Below are positions 1 to 5,843 of a DNA stretch of 6,630 bases, in pieces. A program made the translations under genes and the position numbers. How positions within the stretch are numbered: position 1 is the first letter of the stretch; each line of letters opens with the position of its first letter. The stretch spans positions 1 through 6,630 of the forward strand of contig CAIQND010000185.1 of the NCBI GenBank assembly GCA_903873045.1, read 5' to 3'. This DNA is from an uncultured Methylococcaceae bacterium (lineage in GTDB: Bacteria > Pseudomonadota > Gammaproteobacteria > Methylococcales > Methylomonadaceae). The notes under the pieces are model-generated. The model searched no databases, was not told the origin of the DNA, and was given only the letters and a program-made list of their open reading frames with translations.

Positions 1-660
1 AATGCGATCTTCAGGAATTTGCTGTTTTAAATCCAGGGTGGTTTGCAATGCGGTTTCAAAGGTGCGCAAGTTGCGGTTGTTAATACCGATTAATCGGGTA
101 TCCAGTTTAAGCGCCCGTTGCAGTTCTTCGGCATCATGAACCTCAACCAGCACATCCATACCCAATTTGGTGGCGGTATCTGACAGCTCATGCATCAGCT
201 CATCTTCAAGGGCTGCAACAATCAGCAAAATACAATCGGCACCCAAGGCACGGGCTTCATAGATTTGATAAGCATCAATCATAAAGTCTTTTCTTAATAC
301 CGGCAGTGGACAGCACTCTCTGACCATTTGCAAATACGCTTCCGAGCCCTGAAAAAATTCTTTATCCGTTAATACCGATAAACAGGTGGCCCCATTCATG
401 GCGTAATCCTGACCGATAAGTACCGGCTGAAAATTTTCCCTAATCACGCCTTGGCTGGGTGATGCTTTCTTGATTTCGGCAATAATCGCCGGTTTTTTCT
501 TCAATACCTTGTCTTGGATAGCCTTATAAAAGCCACGCGGACGCTCTACACCACCGGCAATTTCTTCAAGATTGGCTATCGACATACCGGATTTGCGTCT
601 GGCGACTTCTTCGGCTTTTTTTGCCAGGATGGTTTTTAAAATGTCAGGGGTATTAGTCAT
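1..660 (-). CDS. trpC: Indole-3-glycerol phosphate synthase TrpC, 3' end cut by window edge
   Basis: Cytoplasmic TIM-barrel enzyme that converts 1-(2-carboxyphenylamino)-1-deoxyribulose 5-phosphate to indole-3-glycerol phosphate in tryptophan synthesis. The frame is open from an ATG at 660 to base 1, giving 220 residues of a family usually about 260-270, so only the last 40-50 residues are missing. Visible family motifs are AEIKKASPS (residues 61-69, with Glu62 and Lys64 matching catalytic residues), LRKDF (122-126, catalytic Lys124), LVEVHD (171-176, Glu173) and GINNRNL (192-198). The C-terminal phosphate-binding segment lies outside the window. The start codon overlaps the end of trpD by 8 bases and no good Shine-Dalgarno precedes it, so translation is probably coupled to trpD. 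No TrpF domain is fused at the visible end; whether one follows cannot be seen. Confidence 0.97.
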   Translation of the reverse strand, partial: MTNTPDILKTILAKKAEEVARRKSGMSIANLEEIAGGVERPRGFYKAIQDKVLKKKPAIIAEIKKASPSQGVIRENFQPVLIGQDYAMNGATCLSVLTDKEFFQGSEAYLQMVRECCPLPVLRKDFMIDAYQIYEARALGADCILLIVAALEDELMHELSDTATKLGMDVLVEVHDAEELQRALKLDTRLIGINNRNLRTFETALQTTLDLKQQIPEDRI

Positions 661-1690
661 GTTTATGGGTTAATTCGTTAAGGTTTGAATAAGCGATTAA
701 TGCGTCGAGTTTGGCTCTTGCCCCGCCATTGGCGATAACTTGCCGAGCCTTTTGTATACCCGAAGCCAGTGAATCCGTAATATTTGCTGCATAAATGGCA
801 GCGCCTGCATTTAACAGCACAATATCCAGTGCTGCTCCGGCTTGGTTATCCAGCACTGACTTTACCATCACCAAGCTGGATGCTGCACCGTCAACGGCTA
901 AATCATTAAGACTGGCGCGTTTAAAACCAAACTGTTCCGGGGCAATGGTATAGGTAGTGACTTGGTTATTTTTAAGTTCTGCAATAGTGGAAGCGGAAGC
1001 AATGCTGATTTCATCCAGGCCGTCATCCGCATTGACGACTAAAACGTGCTGGCTACCCAGTTTTTTTAAAACCTGTGCCAGCGGTTCGACCCACTCTTTT
1101 GCAAAGACACCGATTAACTGGTTGGGCGCACCGGCTGGATTGGATAAAGGGCCTAATAAATTAAACAGGGTTCTGACGCCCATTTCTTTACGCACATTAA
1201 TGGTGTGCTTCATGGCACCGTGATGCTTGGGGGCAAATAAAAACCCGACACCTATTTCATTAACGCACTGCGTCACTTGTTCTGCATTTAAATTCAGATT
1301 AACGCCCGCCGCTTCCAGCAAATCCGCACTGCCGCAACTGCTGGACACAGAGCGATTGCCGTGTTTGGCAACTTGCCCACCCGCCGCTGCCACCACAAAA
1401 GCGCAAGTGGTGGAAATATTAAACGTATTCGCGCCATCGCCACCGGTACCGCAGGTGTCAATAACATGCTCGCCGGTGATGGTTACTTTGCTGGCTAATT
1501 CTCGCATCACTTCAACAGCGGCCGCAATCTCGTCGATGGTTTCGCCTTTGCAACGCAACGCAATTAAAAAACCGCCGATTTGTGCATCCGTCGCTTTGCC
1601 TGACATAATCAAACGCATCACCTCGCGCATTTCATCGACGATCAGGTTTTGTTTATCCAGCAGTTTTTGTAACGCTTTTTGTATGTGCAT
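653..1690 (-). CDS. trpD: Anthranilate phosphoribosyltransferase TrpD
   Basis: Transfers the phosphoribosyl group of PRPP to anthranilate, the second step of the tryptophan branch, in the cytoplasm. The 345 residues match the usual length of stand-alone TrpD (about 340). The N-terminal helical part (residues 1-70) is followed by the PRPP-binding glycine loop DTCGTGGDGANTFN (78-91), KHGNRS (109-114) with the SSSCGSAD stretch after it, the anthranilate-site region FAPKHHGAMKH (152-162) with Arg168, NLLGPLSNP (177-185) and the metal-binding GLDEIS (224-229, Asp226/Glu227). There is no fused TrpG domain. The Shine-Dalgarno is weak (GGA ten bases before the ATG). It follows the DUF2442 gene by 45 bases, whereas in related bacteria trpD usually follows trpG directly. 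Two ORFs on the opposite strand are shadows of this gene. Confidence 0.98.
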   Translation of the reverse strand: MHIQKALQKLLDKQNLIVDEMREVMRLIMSGKATDAQIGGFLIALRCKGETIDEIAAAVEVMRELASKVTITGEHVIDTCGTGGDGANTFNISTTCAFVVAAAGGQVAKHGNRSVSSSCGSADLLEAAGVNLNLNAEQVTQCVNEIGVGFLFAPKHHGAMKHTINVRKEMGVRTLFNLLGPLSNPAGAPNQLIGVFAKEWVEPLAQVLKKLGSQHVLVVNADDGLDEISIASASTIAELKNNQVTTYTIAPEQFGFKRASLNDLAVDGAASSLVMVKSVLDNQAGAALDIVLLNAGAAIYAANITDSLASGIQKARQVIANGGARAKLDALIAYSNLNELTHKHD

Positions 1691-1735
1691 TTTAAATAAA
1701 TCCAGGGGAATATTTTCGACAAATCACTAATCCAC

Positions 1736-1999
1736 CTATCTCGCTACCAAAGGGAATTTTTCAGGGTGTTTAATCATTTCCACAGTCAAATCCACATCAA
1801 TCTTTGACCAATAAAAATGTCCGTTAGAGATTTCTTCAACCTCGATAATGGCATTCACCGGCTGGTTTTTAAACCAGGGAAAATCCTGATACGGCATGAA
1901 CAGCTCCTCTTGACCCGTCAATAGCCATACACCATGACTGGAAATATGGGTTATCTCAACCGGAAAAATGTTGTCGCCATGCGCTAACGAGTTCATCAT
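1736..1999 (-). CDS. DUF2442-family small protein, partner of the DUF4160 gene
   Basis: An 87-residue protein that I recognise as DUF2442-like from its pattern: VEITHISSHGVWLL (residues 14-27), EELFMPYQDFPWFK (31-44), FYWSKIDVDL (62-71) and the typical ending HPEKFPLVAR (78-87). Its biochemical role is not established as far as I know. DUF2442 genes are often found beside DUF4160 genes, as here, and this two-small-gene arrangement resembles toxin-antitoxin pairs, but that is inference. Two adjacent ATGs (1999 and 1996) are possible starts. An AGAGAAG Shine-Dalgarno at 2004-2010 is spaced better for the second one. The gene overlaps the end of the DUF4160 gene by 44 bases and lies 45 bases before trpD, so it is probably co-transcribed with the trp genes. 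No signal peptide or membrane segment is visible. Confidence 0.85.
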   Translation of the reverse strand: MMNSLAHGDNIFPVEITHISSHGVWLLTGQEELFMPYQDFPWFKNQPVNAIIEVEEISNGHFYWSKIDVDLTVEMIKHPEKFPLVAR

Positions 2000-2195
2000 A
2001 ATGCTTCTCTACAAGTGTTTCGATATTGTTGAGTTGTTTTTTTGAATACTGGCAATTATTAGCCCGTTCGATTTTAGGTTCCAGCCAAAATTTGGCCTCG
2101 CCATCTCCGGATACAATATGAACATGCATGCGTAGTTCTTCTCTGGAAAAGAAAAAGAACCGGTATCCACTCTCTTTAAATACCGTTGGACTCAC
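1956..2195 (-). CDS. DUF4160-family small protein, partner of the DUF2442 gene
   Basis: A 79-residue protein with the DUF4160 signature: an N-terminal SPTVFKESGYRFFFFSREE (residues 2-20), HVHI (24-27), GEAKFWLEP (32-40) and a C-terminal helix ending ELVSAWRQHF. The function is unknown to me; family members commonly sit next to DUF2442 genes. The start is a GTG at 2195 whose last bases form the trpG stop codon (GTGA overlap). It is chosen because DUF4160 proteins usually begin right at the PTV motif and there is no other suitable in-frame start. No well-spaced Shine-Dalgarno is present: GAGGA lies about 13 bases upstream and GGAAAG abuts the codon. Initiation probably depends on ribosomes finishing trpG. 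Its position inside the trp operon is unusual. A toxin or antitoxin role is possible but not shown. Confidence 0.85.
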   Translation of the reverse strand: MSPTVFKESGYRFFFFSREELRMHVHIVSGDGEAKFWLEPKIERANNCQYSKKQLNNIETLVEKHYDELVSAWRQHFSG

Positions 2196-2821
2196 CTTTC
2201 CAAAAAATTCCTCAGCAAATCGTGCCCATGCTCAGTCAAAATCGATTCCGGATGAAATTGTACGCCTTCGATATCCAGGGTTTTATGCCTGACGCCCATG
2301 ATTTCATCCAAATTACCTGCATCATCCTGTGTCCACGCCGTAATTTCCAGACAATCCGGTAACGTGGCCTGTTCGATAACCAGAGAATGATAACGGGTTG
2401 CGGTGAACGGATTAGACAAGCCTTTAAACACGCCAAGATTGTGATGATGAATCAGTGACGTTTTGCCGTGCATGATATGTTTGGCATGGATAACATGGCC
2501 GCCAAAGGCATAACCGATACTTTGATGTCCCAGGCAAACGCCCAGAATAGGATATTTGCCGGCAAATTTTAAAATAGCTTCAACCGATACACCGGCTTCT
2601 TTGGGTGTACAAGGGCCGGGGGAAATGACGATTTTATCCGGAGCCAACTTTTCTATATCCGCAACCGTCACCTGATCATTACGCACAACCGTAACATTCG
2701 CACCCAGTTCGCCAAAATACTGCACCAGATTATAAGTAAACGAATCGTAATTATCGACCATGACTACGTTAATTTCCCCCTTTGACAAAGGGGGGGTAGG
2801 GGGGATTTTTATTAAGCTCAT
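2192..2821 (-). CDS. trpG: Anthranilate synthase glutamine amidotransferase subunit TrpG with repeat-encoded N-terminal extension
   Basis: Class I glutamine amidotransferase that supplies ammonia to TrpE for anthranilate formation. The 209 residues contain DNYDSFTYNLVQYFGELG (23-40), the oxyanion motif SPGPCTP (67-73), the nucleophile elbow GVCLGHQ (94-100, Cys96) and GVQFHPES (186-193, His190 and Glu192), so the catalytic triad is complete. Related TrpG proteins start three residues before the M-(I/V)-DNYDSF motif; here about 17 extra codons intervene, carrying IPPTPPLSKGE from a palindromic repeat (2773-2811). The ATG at 2821 is supported by AAGGAG at 2829-2834 (7-base spacing) and an ATGA overlap with the trpE stop. 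An internal ATG at 2761 (Met21) would give a canonical 189-residue TrpG but has no well-spaced ribosome site. Stand-alone TrpG can also serve as PabA in folate synthesis; position beside trpE favours TrpG, possibly dual use. Confidence 0.97.
   Translation of the reverse strand: MSLIKIPPTPPLSKGEINVVMVDNYDSFTYNLVQYFGELGANVTVVRNDQVTVADIEKLAPDKIVISPGPCTPKEAGVSVEAILKFAGKYPILGVCLGHQSIGYAFGGHVIHAKHIMHGKTSLIHHHNLGVFKGLSNPFTATRYHSLVIEQATLPDCLEITAWTQDDAGNLDEIMGVRHKTLDIEGVQFHPESILTEHGHDLLRNFLER
2773..2811. repeat. Palindromic repeat element inside the 5' end of trpG
   Basis: The plus strand shows a near-perfect hairpin, CCCCCTTTG at 2776-2784 and CAAAGGGGG at 2786-2794 around a single A, followed by a G run extended to seven (2790-2796), TA, six more G (2799-2804) and a T run. 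I recognise this as resembling G/C-run palindromic repeats scattered between genes in many bacterial genomes; remnants of them often translate as PPLSKGE-like peptides, as here. Its boundaries are uncertain. It lies wholly in the trpG frame without a stop codon and starts about 10 bases after the start codon. Confidence 0.75.
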
Positions 2822-4305
2822 GCCTGTTCTCCTTCCAAGCCTGCTTCGGCCATACTGACGGCACGAAATATAGCGCGGCCTTTGTTCATGGTTTCATCCC
2901 ATTCGTTTCTGGGTACAGAATCGTAAACGATACCGGCACCCGCTTGTATATGTAACCGTTTGTCTTTAATAACAGCGGTTCTAATGGCAATGGCGGTATC
3001 CAAATTTCCGGACCAGGCGATATAACCAACAGCACCGGAATAAACGCCGCGTTTTACAGGCTCCAGTTCATCAATAATTTCCATTGCGCGTATTTTTGGC
3101 GCACCGCTAACCGTTCCTGCCGGAAAAGTGGCCGCCAGTACATCAAAGGCATTTTTACCTTGCTGAAGTGTTCCGGTGACATTGGAAACAATGTGCATCA
3201 CATGAGAATAGCGTTCGACGATCATTTTATCGGTCAATTGTACCGTGCCTATTTCAGCAACACGCCCCGCATCATTGCGGCCTAAATCAATCAGCATTAA
3301 GTGTTCCGCCAGTTCTTTTGGATCAGCCAATAATTCGTGTTCAAGAGCAATATCCTGTTCAGGCGTTGCACCGCGCCTTCGGGTTCCGGCAATCGGGCGC
3401 ACCGTCACGGTATTATCTTCCAGTCTGACCAATATTTCCGGTGACGATCCAACGATATGAAAATCATCCAGATTCAGGTAAAACATGTAAGGTGATGGAT
3501 TTAAGCAGCGTAAGGCGCGGTATAAATTCAGCGGCGAAGCGGTATAAGGAATGGACAGGCGCTGCGATAAAACCACCTGCATAATGTCGCCATCGGTAAT
3601 GTAGTCCTTGGCTTTTAATACGGCCTCTTCAAAACCTTGCTGGGTAAAGCCGGAGACAAAATCAGCCTCTTCAACCGTGCAAGGGTTGGCATGTTTTTGG
3701 GGTTTGGCTTGCAGGTCGCGCAATTTGACCGCCAGTTCAGAGACTCGCGCCACCGCACGCTGATAGGCATCGGTTTCTTCCGGGTTGGCATGAGTCAACA
3801 GCAATACTTTGCCGGACAGATTATCAAACACCAGAATTTCTTCTGACACCATCAGCAAAATATCAGGGCATCCCAGCGGGTCGGGCTTTTCTGTTCCACG
3901 CAAACGCGGTTCAATATAACGAATGGTTTCATAGCCAAAATAACCAACCAGACCGCCATTAAAGCGAGGTAAATCAGCAATGTCGGGCACGTTATAACGC
4001 TGCTTGAAATGCTCAATCCAGACGAGTGGATTGTCGTGGGTTACGGTTTCCAGCAAAACGCCGTCTTTTTCTACCCGAATTTGAGTGCCGTTGATTTTAA
4101 CGACTGTTTTACAGGGCAGCCCTATAATGGAATAACGCCCCCATTGTTCACCACCGTGAACCGACTCAAATAAATAGGAATACGCGCCATCAGCCAATTT
4201 CAGATAAGCACTTAAAGGCGTATCCAAATCAGCCAAAACTTCGCGGCTCACCGGAATACGGTTGTAGCCTTGTTGGGCCAGGTGATTAAATTGTTCTAGG
4301 GTCAT
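2818..4305 (-). CDS. trpE: Anthranilate synthase component I TrpE
   Basis: Chorismate-using subunit that, with ammonia from TrpG, makes anthranilate; it is the committed and normally tryptophan-inhibited step. The 495 residues are typical of the family. The N-terminal domain carries SYLFESVHGGEQWGRYSIIG (residues 43-62), the equivalent of the LLES tryptophan-binding region. The C-terminal chorismate-binding domain (about 215-485) shows QVVLSQR (243-249), RPIAGTRRRG (303-312), EHLMLIDLGRND (334-345, His335 in the catalytic position), FPAGTVSGAPK (394-404) and AGAGIVYDS (455-463). ELAEHLMLIDLGRND and the conserved N-terminus favour TrpE over PabB. The ATG at 4305 gives the expected NRIP...EVLADLDTPLS beginning, but only CCACC precedes it and no clear Shine-Dalgarno is seen. 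The stop codon overlaps the trpG start (ATGA), suggesting coupled, near-equimolar synthesis of both subunits. Confidence 0.98.
   Translation of the reverse strand: MTLEQFNHLAQQGYNRIPVSREVLADLDTPLSAYLKLADGAYSYLFESVHGGEQWGRYSIIGLPCKTVVKINGTQIRVEKDGVLLETVTHDNPLVWIEHFKQRYNVPDIADLPRFNGGLVGYFGYETIRYIEPRLRGTEKPDPLGCPDILLMVSEEILVFDNLSGKVLLLTHANPEETDAYQRAVARVSELAVKLRDLQAKPQKHANPCTVEEADFVSGFTQQGFEEAVLKAKDYITDGDIMQVVLSQRLSIPYTASPLNLYRALRCLNPSPYMFYLNLDDFHIVGSSPEILVRLEDNTVTVRPIAGTRRRGATPEQDIALEHELLADPKELAEHLMLIDLGRNDAGRVAEIGTVQLTDKMIVERYSHVMHIVSNVTGTLQQGKNAFDVLAATFPAGTVSGAPKIRAMEIIDELEPVKRGVYSGAVGYIAWSGNLDTAIAIRTAVIKDKRLHIQAGAGIVYDSVPRNEWDETMNKGRAIFRAVSMAEAGLEGEQA
2829..2834 (-). promoter_or_regulatory. 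Shine-Dalgarno of trpG, inside the trpE 3' end
   Basis: AAGGAG on the minus strand lies 7 bases before the ATG at 2821, within the last codons of trpE. This is the best ribosome site in the trp cluster. It fixes the trpG start upstream of the palindromic repeat rather than at the internal ATG at 2761. Confidence 0.8.
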
Positions 4306-4337
4306 GGTGGTTTTGTTATTCTATGTGTCTTTAAAGT

Positions 4338-4366
4338 ATCATAGGTTGACGTTTTTATCGTTAACC
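4338..4366 (-). promoter_or_regulatory. Possible trpE promoter with overlapping dyad
   Basis: In the 84 bases between brnA and trpE, the minus strand has TATGAT at 4343-4338, a 5-of-6 match to the sigma-70 -10 box, about 33 bases before the trpE ATG. The -35 side is poor: TTGGTT at 19 bases or GTTAAC at 16. Just upstream lies an 8-base dyad with one mismatch (GGTTAACG at 4366-4359, CGTCAACC at 4351-4344) around a 7-base A/T loop. The dyad is not followed by a T run in the transcript, so it looks more like an operator than a terminator. No Trp-rich leader ORF or attenuator fits in this gap. Confidence 0.35.
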
Positions 4367-4389
4367 AACAGATTGAAGTTGCGTGGATT

Positions 4390-4599
4390 TTATCCCCAAT
4401 TAATAGTTAAATCCCGATGCGAATCCGCACAATCTTTAAGATATAAGTTAATCAAGCTTTGATAAGGAATCCCTTTTTTCTCTGCGAGCTCTTCAAAATA
4501 CCGAGTCGTTCCTTCATCCAAACGAATAGTAATCTGTTTTTTTAACTTTTTTGTATATGGATTCGGTATGGAATCAGAAAAATCATAATTATCACGCAT
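4390..4599 (-). CDS. brnA: BrnA-family antitoxin
   Basis: A 69-residue protein that I assign to the BrnA/CopG-like antitoxins. The pattern is an N-terminal NYDFSDSIPNPYTKKLKKQ (residues 4-22), then a ribbon-helix-helix-like DNA-binding part: strand ITIRLD (23-28), helix TTRYFEELAEKKG (31-43), turn IPYQ and helix SLINLYLKDCAD (48-59). BrnA proteins neutralise BrnT and repress their shared operon. The start is set at the ATG at 4599: GAGGGG at 4612-4607 is 7 bases upstream, and the product begins like known BrnA proteins. A further ATG at 4614 would add five residues but has no ribosome site. It overlaps the brnT stop by 8 bases, so the order is toxin first, antitoxin second, as in the original BrnT/BrnA operon. 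Confidence 0.85.
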   Translation of the reverse strand: MRDNYDFSDSIPNPYTKKLKKQITIRLDEGTTRYFEELAEKKGIPYQSLINLYLKDCADSHRDLTINWG

Positions 4600-4888
4600 T
4601 ACGAAACCCCTCATATTGTTTTTGTTCTGATTTATTGGCTTTACGCGCTGAAATAATCCTGAGCTGTTTGCCCGTTTTTCTATAACAGTGACAAACTAAT
4701 AAAAGCCTTAACTGATTACTAAATCCTAATAGTAGAAAACGATCTTCTTCCTGTGAAGAGTCAGGGTCTGCAACTAAACGCGCATAATTATCATAAAACA
4801 CTGTTTTTGCTTCCGTAAAAGAAACGCCATGTTTTTGTTGATTAGTTAAAGCTTTATTTTCATCCCAGGTAAATTCTAGCGCTTTCAT
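4592..4888 (-). CDS. brnT: BrnT-family toxin (type II toxin-antitoxin ribonuclease-like)
   Basis: A 98-residue protein with the BrnT (DUF497) pattern: LEFTWDENKALTNQQKHGVSF (residues 4-24), EAKTVF (26-31), DPD...EEDRFLLLGFS, LLLVCHCYR and the C-terminal RIISARKANKSEQKQYE (77-93). BrnT toxins have a RelE-like fold and block translation by cutting RNA; activity here is inferred from family. The ATG at 4888 is preferred to a TTG at 4891 because AAAAGG at 4899-4894 is 5 bases upstream. A possible promoter, TTGCCA (4931-4926) and TAAACT (4908-4903) with a 17-base gap, lies upstream but would start transcription within the ribosome site, so it is doubtful. The gene overlaps brnA and appears intact. 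Its likely role is local stabilisation or stress or phage response. Confidence 0.88.
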   Translation of the reverse strand: MKALEFTWDENKALTNQQKHGVSFTEAKTVFYDNYARLVADPDSSQEEDRFLLLGFSNQLRLLLVCHCYRKTGKQLRIISARKANKSEQKQYEGFRNA

Positions 4889-5001
4889 CAATACCTTTTA
4901 ATAGTTTACAGATCGGTAGAATTGTTGGCAAATATGAGATAATCCCAAGTCTCCACTCTCTGGATTTCGTTTTTCTCCATAGAAGATCACTTGCTGGATT
5001 T

Positions 5002-5799
5002 TTATGAGCCGCCCCGCATTTTTTGTTCAATTGAGAGAAGGGTATTTTGTATTTCTCGCTCTTTCAATTCAGGATCAATATCCTGAATGTACTCAATAGC
5101 TGAAAAATCATCGCCTCTTCTTCTATTTTGAGGTGGTTCAAGAGCCTCAATTAGCAGAGCTTCAAGCGTTCCGACCAAGCTGGCAAGTGAAGTATTGAGA
5201 GTCGTTTCGCGTAGATTACCTTCTTGGGTTACATCAAGAAGACCAAACCACGAAAAACGATTCCAGCGACTGCCTAACCGATCAATAGTATGTTCATACA
5301 TTCGTTTGCCTAAAGGGCGATCAATAGATCGTCCAACATACACTACGGTATGATTATCATAAAGAATGTAAATACCTTTTTGTTTGCCAAAATTTACAGG
5401 CTTGGAAAGTGCCTGTTGCTTGCCGAACATTTTAGGATCATTGCGCCATACAACAAGGTCGCGTTGCCAATACATACCGAAAGAATGAATGATAGAATCG
5501 GAAGCCTCCTCTTCTGAAGCTGCAATATTCTCCGTGGTTTTTTCTTTTTTAACTGTCCCGAGAACTGATGTTTTAGCTTTCAGAGTGAATATTCCTTTAC
5601 CAATACGAACAAATGGCGATCTATCACCCTCGTGCTTGATTGATGCCGATATTTGAGCATTCACTGTTGCCGCTGGCGTTGCGCCATCAGTTTCGTAATA
5701 ACCACGAGACAGAATTTGCTCTGAAATTTCCGCGTAATGTAGCGGTGTGTCAGTTTCTCCAAGCACCTTCTTTATGGCTTCTTTCCATGATTTCTCCAA
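5002..5799 (-). CDS. HARE-HTH and GIY-YIG domain protein, putative nuclease
   Basis: About 265 residues from a TTG start at 5799. Residues 3-74 look like a HARE-HTH domain (WKEAIKKVLGETDTPLHYAEI, then LSRGYY, ATPAATVNAQISASI and FVRIGKGIFTL), a winged-helix module found in restriction-type proteins and chromatin factors. After a charged linker (about 80-97) comes a GIY-YIG nuclease-like domain: GIY at 142-144, YVGR at 154-157, the KRMYEHT stretch, and LEALLIEALEPPQN at 212-225 with Glu213 in the usual catalytic position. The frame stays open to an ATG at 5862, but those 21 extra codons (MPLPILPGFG...) come from a palindromic repeat; GGGAG at 5810-5806 is 6 bases before the TTG. No methyltransferase is nearby, so this may be a solitary DNA-processing or defence nuclease. 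I know similar uncharacterised proteins with this layout but no assigned function. The DNA looks more AT-rich than rpe and trp. Confidence 0.8.
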   Translation of the reverse strand: MEKSWKEAIKKVLGETDTPLHYAEISEQILSRGYYETDGATPAATVNAQISASIKHEGDRSPFVRIGKGIFTLKAKTSVLGTVKKEKTTENIAASEEEASDSIIHSFGMYWQRDLVVWRNDPKMFGKQQALSKPVNFGKQKGIYILYDNHTVVYVGRSIDRPLGKRMYEHTIDRLGSRWNRFSWFGLLDVTQEGNLRETTLNTSLASLVGTLEALLIEALEPPQNRRRGDDFSAIEYIQDIDPELKEREIQNTLLSIEQKMRGGS

Positions 5800-5805
5800 A
5801 ATGCA

Positions 5806-5810
5806 CTCCC
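5806..5810 (-). promoter_or_regulatory. Shine-Dalgarno deciding a TTG start for the nuclease-like gene
   Basis: GGGAG on the minus strand is 6 bases before TTG at 5799. Translation from there gives MEKSWKEAIKKVL, which matches how HARE-HTH proteins usually begin. The longer reading from 5862 starts inside the inverted repeat and has no ribosome site that I can see. Confidence 0.55.
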
Positions 5811-5843
5811 AAAAACTGTAATGCAGACCCGACCCAAAGCCAG

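Noticed and set aside
957..1730. Two plus-strand ORFs opposite trpD
   Set aside because: They lie antisense to a clearly conserved gene, show no recognisable domains and are explained by its codon pattern.
2236..2436. Minus-strand 66-codon ORF inside trpG in another frame
   Set aside because: It is a shadow of trpG; its sequence is the trpG codons read out of frame.
2769..2815. TTAA on both sides of the trpG palindrome (2769-2772 and 2812-2815) as a target-site duplication
   Set aside because: Insertion plus a 4-base duplication would add 43 bases, which is not a multiple of three, while the frame is kept with a net gain near 51. The match is more likely chance in AT-rich flanks.
3245..3846. 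Plus-strand ORFs opposite trpE
   Set aside because: Antisense shadows of a full-length conserved enzyme gene.
4306..4389. Trp leader peptide and attenuator before trpE
   Set aside because: No short ORF with tandem Trp codons and no terminator-type hairpin with a T run is present in the gap.
4903..4931. TTGCCA and TAAACT with 17-base spacing as the brnT promoter
   Set aside because: The predicted start would fall inside the brnT ribosome site, and the -10 box is only a 4-of-6 match. It is mentioned under brnT but not listed as a feature.
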